Source: Bretschneidera sinensis
Taxonomy: Eukaryota > Streptophyta > Magnoliopsida > Brassicales > Akaniaceae
Assembly: GCA_023935145.1 (NCBI GenBank)
Contig: CM043701.1
Span: 73,826,817-73,890,816 of the forward strand
DNA length: 64,000 bases
Direction of reading: 5' to 3'
A model generated the notes under the pieces. The model was given only the letters and a program-made list of their open reading frames with translations, was not told the DNA's origin and did not search any database. Positions 45,143-56,584 of this stretch are shown here, piece after piece; the first letter of the stretch is position 1; the number at the start of each line of letters is the position of its first letter. Made by a program: the position numbers and the translations under genes.

Positions 45143-48100
45143 TCAGGCGTGAAGGCTGATCGAAGCTGAACATCCTTTCAGCTTCTCAACCGTAACAGTC
45201 TTGGTTAACATGTCTGCAGGATTCTTGCTGGTGTGAATCTTTTCCAGCATAATAACTCTTTCTTCTAAGAGCTCCCGTATGAAATGGTACCTGATGTCGA
45301 TGTGCTTTGTCCTGGCATGAAATGTAGAATTTTTGGCCAGATGAATTGCACTCTGACTGTCACTGTAAATCTTACAGTCCTTTTGCTCTTTGCCTAATTC
45401 TCTGAGTAGACTTTGTAGCCATACCATTTCCTTACATGCTTCTGTTGCTGCCATGTACTCTGCTTCTGTAGTCGAGAGAGTTACGATCTTCTGTAATCTC
45501 GAGACCCAACTCATTGCTGCACTGCCCAGTGTAAAGACGTACCCTATAGTACTCTTTCTACCATCTAGGCCTCCTGCCATGTCAGAAACGACATAACCCT
45601 TCAAACTGATTTCTGATCCATCATAGCATAGGGATAGATTAGTGGTACCTCTCAAGTACCTTATAATCCACTGCACAGCCTTCCAATGCTCCTTGCCTGG
45701 ATTATTCATGAATCTGCTCACGACTCCCACTGCTTGTGCAATATCTGGTCTGGTACAGACCATAGCATACATGAGGCTACCAATTGCTGAGGCATATGGT
45801 ACTTTTGACATGTATTCATGTTCTTCGACTGGTGTTACACATTGCCCTTTTGAAAGTGCGAAGTGACTTGCTAGTGGAGTGCTCACCGGTTTAGCCCGAT
45901 CCATGTTGAATCTTTTTAGTACTTTTTCGATGTACTGTTCCTGAGATAGCCACAATCTCCAATTCTTCCTGTCTCTGCTGATTCGTATACCAAAGATTTG
46001 TTTAGCCATACCCAAATCCTTCATAGAAAACTCTTTGGAGAGTTGTTCCTTCAACATTGTTATTTCCATCATGCTTGATCCTGCAATAAGCATATCATCC
46101 ACATACAATAGAAGTATGATGTAGGAATCATCAAACTTCTTGAAATAACAACAATGGTCACTGTTACATCTTGTATACTCATTTTTAGACATAAAATTAT
46201 CAAACCTGATATACCACTGTCTGGGTGCTTGTTTCAACTCATACAAGCTTTTATTGAGCTTACAGACCAACTCTTCCTTCCCTAGTTCTTCATACCCCTG
46301 TGGTTGCTTCATGTAGATATCTTCATTCAGATCACCATGAAGGAAAGCGGTTTTCACATCTAGCTGTTCTAGATGTAAGTCTTCTACTACAACAATGCTC
46401 AATACAGATCTGATGGTACGCAACTTTACAACAAGAGAGAAAATCTCAGTATAGTCGATACCTGCCTTCTGTTGAAATCCCTTGACTACCAGCCTGGCCT
46501 TGTATTGCTTAGTTTCATCGTGTTCTTCCTTCAACTTGTAAACCCACTTGTTATGCAAAGCCTTTTTGCCTTCTGGAAGCTCAACCAAATCCCATGTCTG
46601 ATTTGCTATCAGGGAGTCCATTTCTTCATTCATTCCAGCCTCCTACTTGAGCTTATTCTTAACATGCATTACTTCTTCATAACATTCTGGTTCACCATTG
46701 TCAGTTAATAACAAATAATTCAGAGATGTTAAATAACGAGCTGGGAGTTGACCTTTGTTAACTCTTTCTGATCTCCTCAATTCTTGAGGGGGAACTTGGG
46801 GAACAGGAGTGTGAGATTCTATATTCTCATCTCTGGGTTGTAACACTCCTTTTGTAGAAATTTCATCAAGTTCTACAAACTCTTTCTTTTCTGTTTCCCT
46901 TTCCACTTGTTTCATCATGTCCTTATATAGAATATTCTCATTAAACACTACATCTCTACTTCTGAAGACTTTTCGGTTTTCTGGATCCCAAAACCGATAG
47001 CCAAACTCATTAATGCTATATCCAACAAAGACACACTTTTTGGATTTTGGGTCTAGCTTAGACCTTTCATCTGAGTTTATATGGACATAAGAGGTGCAAC
47101 CAAATATTCTTAAGTGTGATAGGTTTACCTCTTTTCCCGTCCACGCTTCTTCTGGAAGTCCAAACTCAAGTGCAACAGATGGTCCTCTGTTGATCAGATA
47201 GACTGATGTGTTCACCGCTTCTGCCCAGAACTGTTTGGGTAATCCAGCATTAATCCTCATGCTTCTAGCACGTTCATTAATGGTTCGGTTCATGCGTTCT
47301 ACCACTCCATTTTGCTGCGGTGTTTTAGGAACTGTCTTCTGTCTCTTGACACCATTGAGAGCACAATATTCCTCAAATTCATCGCTGCAATATTCTCCAC
47401 CATTGTCTGACCTTAGACACTTTAGCTTCCGACCTGTTTCAGTCTCAACCATAGCTTTCCACTTGAAGACATCAAATACATCAGATTTATGCTTCAAGAA
47501 ATATACCCATAACTTTCTAGTGGCATCATCAATAAAAGTAACATAGTATTGAGACACATTAAGAGATGGTACCTTGGTTGGTCCCCACACGTTTGTATGG
47601 ACGAATTCCAGCTTTTCAAGCTTTGGTTTTCTGCCTGTCTTAGAAAAACTCACATTTTTCTGCTTTACAAAGAGACAGTCTTCACAGAAGCTCAGGTCCA
47701 GATGCTTCAAATTTGGAATCTTCCCTTTTGATAGCATGACCTTCATACATTTCTCACTCATGTGCCCAAGTCTGCGGTGCCAGGTGTCTGCGCTCGAATC
47801 TATTGATGCAGCTGTTAGAACACTGTTTGTTCCATTCGTCACATAGAGAGTACCTTCTTTCTTTCCGTGAGCTATCATCATAGCCCCTTTCGACACCTTC
47901 CATGAATCACTTGTGAAAGTGGTTTTGCATCCTGAATCTGACAGTTGGCCTACTGATATCAAATTCCTTATGAGGTTTGGAACATGTCGAACATCCTTCA
48001 ACTGTAGGGTAGTCTCATTCGCCAGGTTTTTCTGTACATCTCCTCTTCCAGTTATGCTACATGGTTCATCATCTCCGAGATACACTTTCCCAAAATCACC

Positions 48101-49133
48101 CTGCACATAATTTTGGAGTATCTCCTTATGACAGGTAGCATGAAAAGATGCACCAGAATCTATCACCCACAAATCATTACGAACAGCAACAGAAAGAATC
48201 AAAGCATCAGAATCTTTATCAGAAAGATTAATAGAATTTTTACTTTCCTGATTGTCATTCTGCTTTGGTGCTTTGCAATCTCTCATCAGATGTCATTTCT
48301 TTCCGCAGTTCCAGCAACCTTCACTTCTTGATTTTGGTCCTCTTGATTTACTCTTCCTAAATTTAGAACTTCCACGGTTCTTGTTTCCTCTATTTGAAGA
48401 TCTTCCTCTTTCTTCTATGCTCAAAGCATTCCCAGACGTTTCCGCAAATCTTGAAGATCTTCTGCGCAATTCTTCGCTTAGAAGAACTCCCACAACGTCA
48501 TCGAACTTTAGCTTTCTAGAGCCAGAAGAGTTACTAACAGCCATTACCAGATTATCCCAGCTATCTGGTAACTTTGACAAAGTTAGCAATGCTCTAACTT
48601 CATCGTCGAAGCTGATCTCAACGCATTCCAACTGACTTGTCAGTGTGTTGAAACCGTTCAAGAGTTCAGCGATGTTACCCGCCGTCTTTCATCTTCATAT
48701 TGAAGAGTCTTTTCATCAAGAATACCTTATTTGAGGCTGATGGCTTCTCGTACATTTTGGACAGAGCCGCCATTAAATCTGCAGTAGTTTTCTCCTTCGA
48801 GATGTTGAACGCGACAGTTGCAGCGAAAGAGAGTCTGATAGTGCCAAGAGCCTTCATGTCTAGCACATTCCACTGTTCATCTGTCATTTTCTGTGGTTTC
48901 TTTGTTTTGCCGCCAAGAGGAAGATAAAAGTCTTTCTGGTAAAGATAATCCTCTATTTGCATCTTCCAAAATCTGAAATTTGCTCTATTGAACTTCTCGA
49001 TCCTTGCTTTACCTTCGTCCGCCATTGCTCCCACTCGAATACTAGAGCTCTGGATCGTTTCTGACAATTCCTGCAAACCTCTATGTATTAGAACACCGTT
49101 GCCGATGAATCGGTACCATCGGCAAAATTTCAC
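45143..49133 (-). pseudogene. Copia-3 gag-pol polyprotein, broken at three points
   Basis: Read downward from 49133 (the likely start MADEGKARIEKF lies inside this frame). Gag: a one-base G insertion near 48677 shifts the frame. A TGA at 48293-48295 falls in the zinc knuckle, CWNCGKK then HLMRDC. Protease: WVIDSGASFHAT. Integrase: WHRRLGHMSEKC zone and HTNVWGP, SDNGGEY and NGVVER, with Asn (codon 47591-47593) at the first catalytic Asp position. A TAG at 46643-46645 precedes RT. RT: NKWVYKLKEEHDE, FLHGDLNEDIYM and intact YVDD (46094-46105). RNase H: GYVVSDMAGG, with Val where the first Asp is expected (45587-45589), then EAEYMA and SDSQSAIHLA. The remainder is in frame. Confidence 0.92.
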
Positions 49134-49205
49134 TATTCACAAAATTCACTATTCATGTGAATAGTAACCTCGCAAAAAAGACAGACTGAAATTTATCACC
49201 AAACA

Positions 49206-49216
49206 CTCTGATACCA
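49206..49216 (-). other. Copia-3 primer binding site
   Basis: In element sense TGGTATCAGAG, a match to the complement of the initiator tRNA-Met 3' end, two bases inside the 5' LTR. Confidence 0.88.
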
Positions 49217-49218
49217 GT

Positions 49219-49585
49219 TGTTAAGAAAATAGCAAGAATTTGAACAACGCGCACACACAAAGAATTGAACACAGAGATTTAACGAGGTTCAGCAATGTGC
49301 CTACTCTTCGGACCCACACCAAAAATATTTAACTATTTGACAAAAGCTCAGAGAAAATTAGAGCAGTGCTCTGTTACAAAAGCAACTCACTTTGAGTTTT
49401 ACAAAACTCTATCTCTCACACTATCTCTTGTTTTTGTGGTGCTTAGAACCCAAGGTTCAAAGCCTATTTATAGGCTTAGCATTTCTCAAATGCTGTGGGT
49501 GAAGGAAAAAACAAATCAAGGGGCGGCATCGAAAGGTTGTGGGTGGCACCGAAAGTTTCTTTGTTTATTGTCTTCACTAATAACA
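49219..49585 (-). repeat. Copia-3 5' LTR
   Basis: 367 bp; differs from the 3' LTR by roughly ten substitutions, small indels and an extra copy of a GGTTGTGGGTGGCACCGAAA-like block. Confidence 0.93.
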
Positions 49586-49590
49586 ATTAG

Positions 49591-50849
49591 TGGCTATGAA
49601 AGACCGAGGAAGATCCCCCTCAAAAATCTTGGACAGCTGCAATAACATCCAATTGAACAGTATCCCAACACTACCGAAAGAAGTTCCCAGTGAACCCAAC
49701 CACCCCAGGCGCACTATCAGGATCTAAATCATGCATGGCCTGAAAAACCTCATCTTCAGAACGTAACTTATCAAGCTCCATATTCTGCTTAGCCGTGATT
49801 ATTGAGGGAACACAAGCCATAATATCATCCGTAGAGTCCCTTGGGTAGGAATTAGTGAACATCTCTTGAAAGTGTGAGCAAGCTGCTTCTCCCAACACCT
49901 TTTCATCTGTAATCCAAGTGCCATCTTCCTTATTCATTTTAAATTTACTGCCAAGCACCCATTCTTTCAAAGTTGCATTAAAAAAATGAGTGTTTCGATC
50001 GCCAGCTTACAGCCATTTGATACGTGCCTAATCTCGAAGCATGGATTCCTCCACATTAAGCCAATGGTCTAGTCGAGATTTAGCTTGACTCAAGTTATCC
50101 ACATGATCATATGTGAAGTTATTTTGTAAGATACATTCATCCCGAATTACATCGGCTTGAGCTTCATTAATTCTCCTTGAAAAATTTCTAAAAACCAATA
50201 AGTTCCATTCACGTAATTGCTTACGAAGAGACTTTAATTTCTGGTGTAAAATAACCATTGGAGGACATTGACAATCCATATTCCAACACTACAAAACAGC
50301 ATCGTGAAAAGAAATATGCTTTGTCCATACTTTAAAAAATCTAAAAGGTTTGGGAGATGAATTCACTTGATAAGCTGAAAACACTAGGGCTACATGATCC
50401 GAATACATTCTAGGTTGGTGAGGAACATTAGGAGGAGGAAAAGTTTTCAGGAACTTGCTATTAATAAGAACGCGATCCAAACGACACCGGCAACGAGAAG
50501 TTTCAGCGTGATAATTCAACCATGTAAAAAGATTCCCTTCGAAACCCATGTCTAAAAGGCCATTTTGATCTATAAAACTTGTGAACTCACCAACATTAGT
50601 TTGATCAATTGGAGCGATACCGCACTTTTCTTGGGGATGGACAACTACACTGAAATCCTCTCCAATAAACCAAGGATCCTGAACCTCAGAACCAAAACTC
50701 CCTAAATTTGTCCATAGTTGCCGCTGGTCCTGTCTGTTACACTTTGCATAAACAAAAGAGGCATAAAACACAAGGGAAATGGCAACAAACTGAATACGAA
50801 CTGATAAGAATTGGTCCGTAATTTGCAAAACATCAACTATGAACATCAT
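49591..50849 (-). pseudogene. LINE-2 ORF2, first half: partial endonuclease and start of RT
   Basis: Read downward from 50849. VLQITDQFLSVRIQFVAIS and FVYAKCNRQDQRQLW, then WFIGEDFSVVVHPQEKCG (the usual GDFN is EDFS), RLDRVLINSKFL and YSDHVALVF belong to the endonuclease/phosphatase domain of LINEs. Its N-terminal third is absent. Next are KPFRFFKVWTKH, LREWNLLVFRNFSRRI, MKEWVLGSKFKMNKEDG and DLDPDSAPGVVGFTGNFF, the stretch leading into RT. The RT then meets Copia-3. Confidence 0.83.
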
Positions 50850-52300
50850 AAATAGTAGCGGTCAAAGGCATCTGAGTGCTACGCGGGTTCGAACCAACAT
50901 TGACAGTAACAGGCTCCATACGGGTCTCACCCTGGTCTGTCACAAGTTGACTACAATCTGGTACTGTTTGGGCCTTAAGGCTAGAGGCCTGGGATGTCAA
51001 AAATATTACAGGACTAGACCTAACTTTAGTTGCTCGTGCTGCATCAGGATTTGCCACATTTTGCTGGGCCTTAGAAAGAGACTTTACTTGGGCCTATGTT
51101 GATAACAAGCCCAACACGAGACCGTTTGAACCTACAATAAACCGATTTTCTTCAAAGAACATCACCTCCTTTGATTTGTTATGGGCCTTCTCGGACCCAT
51201 TTTTTTGGGCTTTCAATTCTGTCCCTTGCACACTCGCACGAGGCCGTTGATCTGGGCCTTGTTGAACTGAATCTCGAACAACTTTTGTTTGCCCTAGCTC
51301 AACTGACGTATGTCCTACCGGTGGCTTGGGGGCGGTGCCACCATGCCCTGGGAGTTTCCGACATTCCTCAAGACTGTGGCATTGCAATGAACAGTGAGGA
51401 TAGAAAGAGTGGTTGCTTTCATACACCAACTTTTGCCAAAAACCATGATCTTTACCTATACCCATCCAAACCCTTTTCAGCCTAGGCAACGAGAGATCCA
51501 TCTCCACACAAATACTCACACAACTCGGCCGTTCCAAGGAAACAGTTTTCTCATCAGTACAAAGAAATCAAGAAAAAAAATTACCTAAACCTTTAAGAAT
51601 AGAAATGTGAAAGCAAGGAAGAAGTAGTCCTAGAAGGCGTACCCACACGGTCACAAGGGTTGATTATCGTTCCGTATTGAACTCTGGCATCCACTTGAGC
51701 ATCTGGTATAATGTGTTATCCACTTTAGGATTGTTGTGCGACCAAGCATGAACAAGGTCTTCATGTGACTCCAAATGGACCATTACATGTCTAGCATCCA
51801 TGTACCCATAACCGGTGCATGGATAAGATTCTAAGAAGCAATATGCTTCATTATTGAATTCATACATGGTATTCTAGCATAAAACTTCATGATTGTTATT
51901 GTTGAAAACATAGAGACAGCCTTCGAAAATTACAGGGTCGAGATGCTGAAAGCTGGTTCACCATTATACTTGTTTGCAAGCTTACTGGATATTGTTAACT
52001 CTGACAACGACTTCTTAGTAAGTATAGCAGGACCCGAACTAGCTTGTATCTCCTTAGCAGTTACAATATTAGCGTACGACCTAGGTTGAGAAGAAGGGAA
52101 AGCAATTGATGGTGGAGTAGCGAAAGAAGAAGGGTGTGGCTAGATCAATAATAAGGTTAGAAGTATTTGCGGCTAGGTTTTGTGGAAAGGTTACGGGGGC
52201 TGGTAAGGTAGAGGTAGGGCTGGGAGCCAGTAAAGGAGGATGGGATAGAGGAGGGCGACCACCGCGAGGCAGTGGAAAGCCGGGCTAGTCTTCCATGAAC
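50833..52300 (-). pseudogene. LINE-2 ORF1 remnant (DUF4283 and CCHC-like)
   Basis: Read downward from about 52300. SYANIVTAKEIQASSG, then 51664-51867 with MDARHVMVHLESHEDLVHAW and LKWMPEFNTER, the DUF4283 domain of plant LINE ORF1. 51094-51537 has SICVEMDLSLPRLKRVW and a knuckle-like HSFYPHCSLQCHSLEECRK (one Cys replaced by Tyr or shifted). A polar tail continues to 50833 and runs straight into the middle of the endonuclease, so the ORF1-ORF2 junction has a deletion. Confidence 0.78.
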
Positions 52301-52590
52301 GGCCAAGTGGCCACCCACGCGAACGGGAAAATAGGAGGGGCACGAAGAAGGCTAGAGAGAAAATTAGCGTTTTTTTGTCCAAATTTCTTGGAAAAAATTT
52401 ACATCCAAAAAACTCCAATAACAAGTAGAGGGAAGTTTTAAAGACCCCCACGGAGACAAAGGTACAAGCTAAGGCAAAGGAGGTGAGCCCCAAATCACCT
52501 CCATAAGCATTTTGATCATTTTGGTTGAAAACTGTATGAGTATGGCTCGCCCCTACTGTTCGTAACATATGAGCCTTCTTAAGAGTCCAC

Positions 52591-53589
52591 AATCTGATTG
52601 TTTACTCTTTATTATAAATGGAAAAAGCTACAAATACTTTGAGTTCTTGGGGTTTTGTTCATAGAATGAACAATTTATGACCTTAATCAGCCATGAAGTG
52701 TTGTAGGTAAGAGCCACCCTCCAATCACAAGTTGACAAGTGTCAAAAAGGTAAAACCATACTAAATCTATTGAGCAATCTTGATTATCCATCTACTCTCC
52801 AATCAAAGACCTAGATCATTCACAATTAATGACACACTCTCTACATCTTCTATAAATAGGATTTTGATTCAAATTATTATATTGAGGATTTAAAATCAAT
52901 ACACTTCAATTCTTTAATTATAGTTTATACATTAAGCTTGTAATTGAATTGAGCATCAAAGTGTCCACCCAAAGAGAAACTTTGGCCCTTCACTTAGTGT
53001 CTCCAAATTTCTTATCAGGTACCTCAGTAATTAATACCGAAAGAGTAGAACCAAGGAGTAAGTATCGAGGTCATAGTCTCTCACCTAGTCCTCTAAAGGT
53101 AGCAGGGAAGTGTGAAAGCCAAAGGAGCGGAGCCAAGAACGAGCCTGAGAACCTACCTTCCCTATAAAGGTCCTTGATGAAGGCAGAATGTGTGATAATG
53201 AGAGGACTCACATGAAATTCCCCCTAGTTGACCTAACATGAAAGGAAGAAATGCCTCAAAAGTCAATGTTGGAATGAAGGCCTCCGTATGCCCTAACAAT
53301 CGGAATGCACCCTCAAAGTGCCTATTCATTTTGAAAAAAAACGAGTTTCTTTATTTTTTACAAAAATCTCTTTATTTTGAGAAATATAAAAGTCATTTCA
53401 TAAGAAAATAAAAGAAAAGCCCAGACCTAATATGCGATTTGAGTAAAATTGAGATTGGTTGAGGAGGAACTTTGATGGGCCTCAAAAGCTAATGGATCCA
53501 ATTTTTGAAACATTTTCGTTTATTTCTTAATTTGCACGCATAAAGAGTTCGTCCTATGCCTTTGCCCTAGAAAAGAGTATTCCTCACCC
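52591..53589. other. Unassigned repeat-like DNA
   Basis: CTTCTATAAATAGGATTTTG near 52849 is a TATA-like promoter motif, and the following Thr/Ser-poor stretch to 53170 resembles the R/U5 of an LTR in layout. No matching second copy is in the window and no coding domain is seen. Confidence 0.4.
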
Positions 53590-53935
53590 ATAAACTAATT
53601 TGATAATCCAACTGGAAAGTTAAAGAAATGGGAAGTAACAGAGCCATTGGCTCAATGGTTGTTATCTCAAGTCAAATGTACTTGAGTGTATTGAGATCCT
53701 AAGTTCAATTCCTTAGACCAATAACCTCCTTACGGATAAAAAGAGCTGTTGTATGGGTGGGTAGGGATTAGGGGTACGTTAGATCATCATTGAAAATAAG
53801 AGGGAAGTGATCGAGGTATTAGGATCACACCAACAAAAAAGAAATTCAAATTTACTGATGAAATGGAGGGTTCGAGTTGAGGTGGAGATTTATTAGGTTT
53901 TTACTAAATTTCCTACAAAGAAGAATTATTATTTT
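53590..53935 (+). mobile_element. Broken Copia-2 family copy, split by a SINE
   Basis: Resembles 23130-23310: ATGGGAAG, GGATCACACCAAC and AAAAAGAAATTCAAATTTAC, then GGTGGAGATT (purine tract) and TATTAGGTTTTTACTAAATT (LTR start). It ends about 45 bases into the LTR. A SINE lies within it at 53637-53801. Confidence 0.7.
53637..53801 (+). mobile_element. tRNA-derived SINE
   Basis: The A box TGGCTCAATGG (53648-53658) and B box AGTTCAATTCC (53702-53712) fit the RNA polymerase III consensus, with 43 bases between. GGGAAGT repeats on both sides (53630-53636 and 53802-53808). The Copia-2 sequence at about 23178-23183 has the same GGGAAG once and uninterrupted. The element is short, has no open frame and ends A-rich. 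Confidence 0.72.
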
Positions 53936-54159
53936 ATTTATTTTTTGAACAACAAAATAAAATTTGATTGAAAATAAAAATAACAATGTGAGAAAAGCCA
54001 TCTCATTTAGACATACACAAAACAACCATCCTATACAATCACAAAGCCATAAACCATCTAAACCTATCAAATCAAACATCAAAACGAAAAATATAAAACG
54101 CCCATGTACAAAGGAATTATATACACCAAAATACTACAATACATATGCCAAGCACGTGG
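53936..54159 (-). mobile_element. Possible LINE-like 3' tail
   Basis: In element sense the stretch ends in TTTTCAATCAAATTTTATTT and then TTCAAAAAATAAATAAAAT, a layout seen at ends of LINE copies. No coding similarity remains. Confidence 0.35.
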
Positions 54160-54381
54160 TGTAAGTCAACTAGCGTAGATAATTCAGTGGAATTTAAAAT
54201 TTTTCATGCTAATAGACTTTCACCAAGAAATTCTATATGAATATATTAGAACAACTAGAATAATCACCATACAAGGTTAAGGTTTACACCTTTGATTAAT
54301 GGAGATTTTTTGGAACTTAGAATCTGGTTCACAAGCCGTTTAAGTGTTCAACCTCTAAGGGTATTCACACGAACAACTAAT

Positions 54382-55797
54382 TGTTGAGTGCCAAATATTG
54401 CATATTTTGGCCTCTTAATTTACTTTTGTTAGCTTAGGAATTTTTTACTTTGAGTTGTTTTCGTTGTTTTACAGGTTTACAAGCACTCGGAAAGGAGTTT
54501 CACTAAAATTGCCAGAATTACCTGTACACATCAGTCAATTTTGTGGATTTTACTGTATTAATTCAGGAAGAACCAAGAGATGAGCCATGTATTCTTTGAA
54601 AGATCCGGATGTCCATTTTCTGAGGAATTTTATGGCTCATAAAAATTATTTTTCTAGAGAAAGTTATGCCAGTTTTAGTAGACAAAGGTCAGGCTGTGTG
54701 TGATTTCAGTGTGGTAGATCAGTCATTTTTGTGGATTTTACTGTATTGATTCAAGAAGAACTAAGAGATGAGCCATATATGCTTGGAAAGATCCAGATGT
54801 CTATTTTCTGAAGAATTTTACGGCTCATAAAAATGATTTTTCTAGATAAAGTTTTGGCAGTTTTAGTAGACAAAGGTTAGGCAGTGCACCATGCTGCGCT
54901 CGAGCGCACAAGACTGTGATCGAGGGCACTCGGGCAGTATCTCACATCGAATTTGAAACATATTGCATTCTTGAGTTTCCCTATAAAATCCACACCTCAT
55001 TGAAGCAATTGGTGTGCAATCCGGAAGACTTCTGCTAGCATTCTGGTGGATCTCGAAGGCTTTGCTACCACGAGGGGAAGCGCCGCCCAACAGCGAGTGA
55101 AATTTCTCCCAATGTATAGTCAGTTTTAATTTATTTCTTTTTTAGTTTTAAAGTTTAATGTTTAGCGCTTTTATTGTGAACTTTAGTTTCATAAATATGA
55201 GAGGTTAAAATCTTCATCTAAGGTTGAAGATGAAGCCTTTCCAATGTTTGGCATAATATTTTCAGATTTGTTCATACAATTTTGATATTTTTATTATAAA
55301 TGTTCTGTTCAATTATTTGAGTAAAATCTTATGATCGATTTCTTTTAGATTGTTAAATCGGATATTCCTTGTGTTTCATCTGCCGGATACGGTGGATCAT
55401 TCAAATTAGATTGGATATCTATTGTGATTTGTGAATTAAACGGATACATTGGATGATTTTGGTTTAGTTTGGGTATTCGCCGTGATTTGTATAATGGTGG
55501 ATTCATGTAATGATTTGATAGATTATTTTTATATAGAACATGAAGATATATGCTTTACTTTGGTAGGGTGGATTCAGAAAACCTTAGTGTTTTTATCAGT
55601 TGTTTTTAAATTAATTTAGTTTAGTTTATATTTCTTTGCAAGATACAATCCAAAATTCGGAACTAGGTTAAAATAGGGTTAGTTTAGATAAAAATATATT
55701 TTTCACAACGCAATTCCCTGTGGATTCGACCTTGCACTTGCGCAACACTATATTGCAAACGACTTGTGCGCTTGCGAGTAATTTAAAACTTACAACA
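54382..55797 (+). mobile_element. Solo Athila-type LTR, 1416 bp, TSD CTAAT
   Basis: Starts TGTTGAGTGCCAAATATTGC and ends AACTTACAACA, flanked by CTAAT at 54377-54381 and 55798-55802. Its second half matches the Athila-1 LTRs (CTACCACGAGGGGAAGCGCC, ACAATCCAAAATTCG-like, CGCAACACTATATTGCAAAC). It has only two or three of the palindrome cores. It contains a 188-bp tandem duplication. Confidence 0.88.
54531..54900. repeat. 188-bp tandem duplication in the solo LTR
   Basis: TGTGGATTTTACTGTATT recurs about 188 bases apart, each copy followed by GAGATGAGCCAT, GGAAAGATCC, TTACGGCTCATAAAAAT-like and TTTTAGTAGACAAAGGT blocks. A single related copy lies at 63100-63204. Confidence 0.85.
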
Positions 55798-56584
55798 CTA
55801 ATAATGATGATCTCTAGCTGAGGTAGCTGAAAATCAAGAGTGCTAGCTCAAGGTGTATTTTTTTATTTTCTTAGAGAGAGAGAGAGAGAGCTGTTAAGAT
55901 TTGATCTTAAAACTTAAATTATCACCCTTAGGGTTTTCATCAAATAGAAGCCCTTATTTATATAGAGCCTTTACTCCTAAAGGCTCTAGGGTTTTTAGAA
56001 TTATAATTAAATCCCTGGTTTAGCTTAATTACTAGAATCCTATCTATTGGCCCTTTAGTTTCTTTATTCTTGCAATTGTCATATTGTGTGTGACCCTATA
56101 GGTTCAACAATGCGCTAGTAGTTGGTGGTAAATTTTACGTGACAATTGGACCGCCTCCAATTAATTAATTATTTTTAATTTAATTTGAATTAAATCCTCT
56201 TTTAATTCTCCCTTTAATTATTACAATTAATTCTTAAGGCTTGTACAAATCATGATTGACACCTAGTAGTATATCATGATTACCTAGACAATATAAATTT
56301 TATGTGAACCTTTACGTTGTCAATTACTATGAAATTCAATCTTCCATCATGCAATGCCCATGATAAAATCTAAGGTATGTAATTACTGTCAAAATTTAAT
56401 TATTTAATCATATGAATCTCAATCTCAAGTTCATAAATTAAATGGTGAAATTAAAAACTTATTTCTAATTTCCACCCTATCTTAGCCAAAGAATTTCCAA
56501 ACTATGACTTAATCGGATCACATAAGACATTCTCTTTTTCTTTCACAAAGAATAATGGATCCTCTATTGTACATTCACATATAA

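Larger units (their letters stand above)
44735..49585 (-). mobile_element. Copia-3: nearly intact Copia element, 4.85 kb, TSD ATTAG
   Basis: LTRs at 44735-45081 and 49219-49585 (TGTTAAGA to AATAACA on the plus strand). TSD ATTAG at 44730-44734 and 49586-49590. Primer binding site 49206-49216, purine tract 45082-45093, one gag-pol reading frame between. The LTRs look about 97% alike by eye, apart from a 20-base extra repeat in the right one. It inserted into the RT region of LINE-2. Resembles the TNT/Tork type of Copia in gag and in domain order. Disabled by three breaks in the frame and two catalytic-site changes. Confidence 0.93.
42547..52590 (-). mobile_element. LINE-2: L1-type LINE split by Copia-3
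   Basis: Two blocks in the same orientation, 42547-44734 and 49586-52590, read as one degenerate LINE once Copia-3 is set aside. From the right: ORF1 (DUF4283 domain and a CCHC-like knuckle), a partial endonuclease, RT halves on each side of Copia-3, and the zinc-knuckle region. The 3' end lacks a poly(A) tail, so it is truncated or eroded. Many stops; inactive. Confidence 0.85.
54160..56580 (-). mobile_element. Degraded LTR of another retrotransposon (minus), split by a solo Athila-type LTR
   Basis: Flanking parts 54160-54381 and 55798-56580 read as one LTR-like sequence on the minus strand. GGCTCTATATAAATAAGGGC (55955-55974) is a TATA promoter, followed downstream by a (CT)n run and GTTCGTGTGAATACCCTTAG-like R/U5 sequence. 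TGTTGAACCTATAGGGTCAC near 56111 could be one LTR edge or an internal part. The ends are not certain. Confidence 0.5.

Noticed and set aside
52191..52592. 133-codon minus-strand frame
   Set aside because: Its Phe/Leu-rich interior looks coding, but it overlaps the start region of LINE-2 ORF1 in another frame and matches no family I know.
53648..53712. A functional tRNA gene
   Set aside because: A and B boxes are present but the region cannot fold into a cloverleaf with a proper acceptor stem; flanking repeats fit a SINE.
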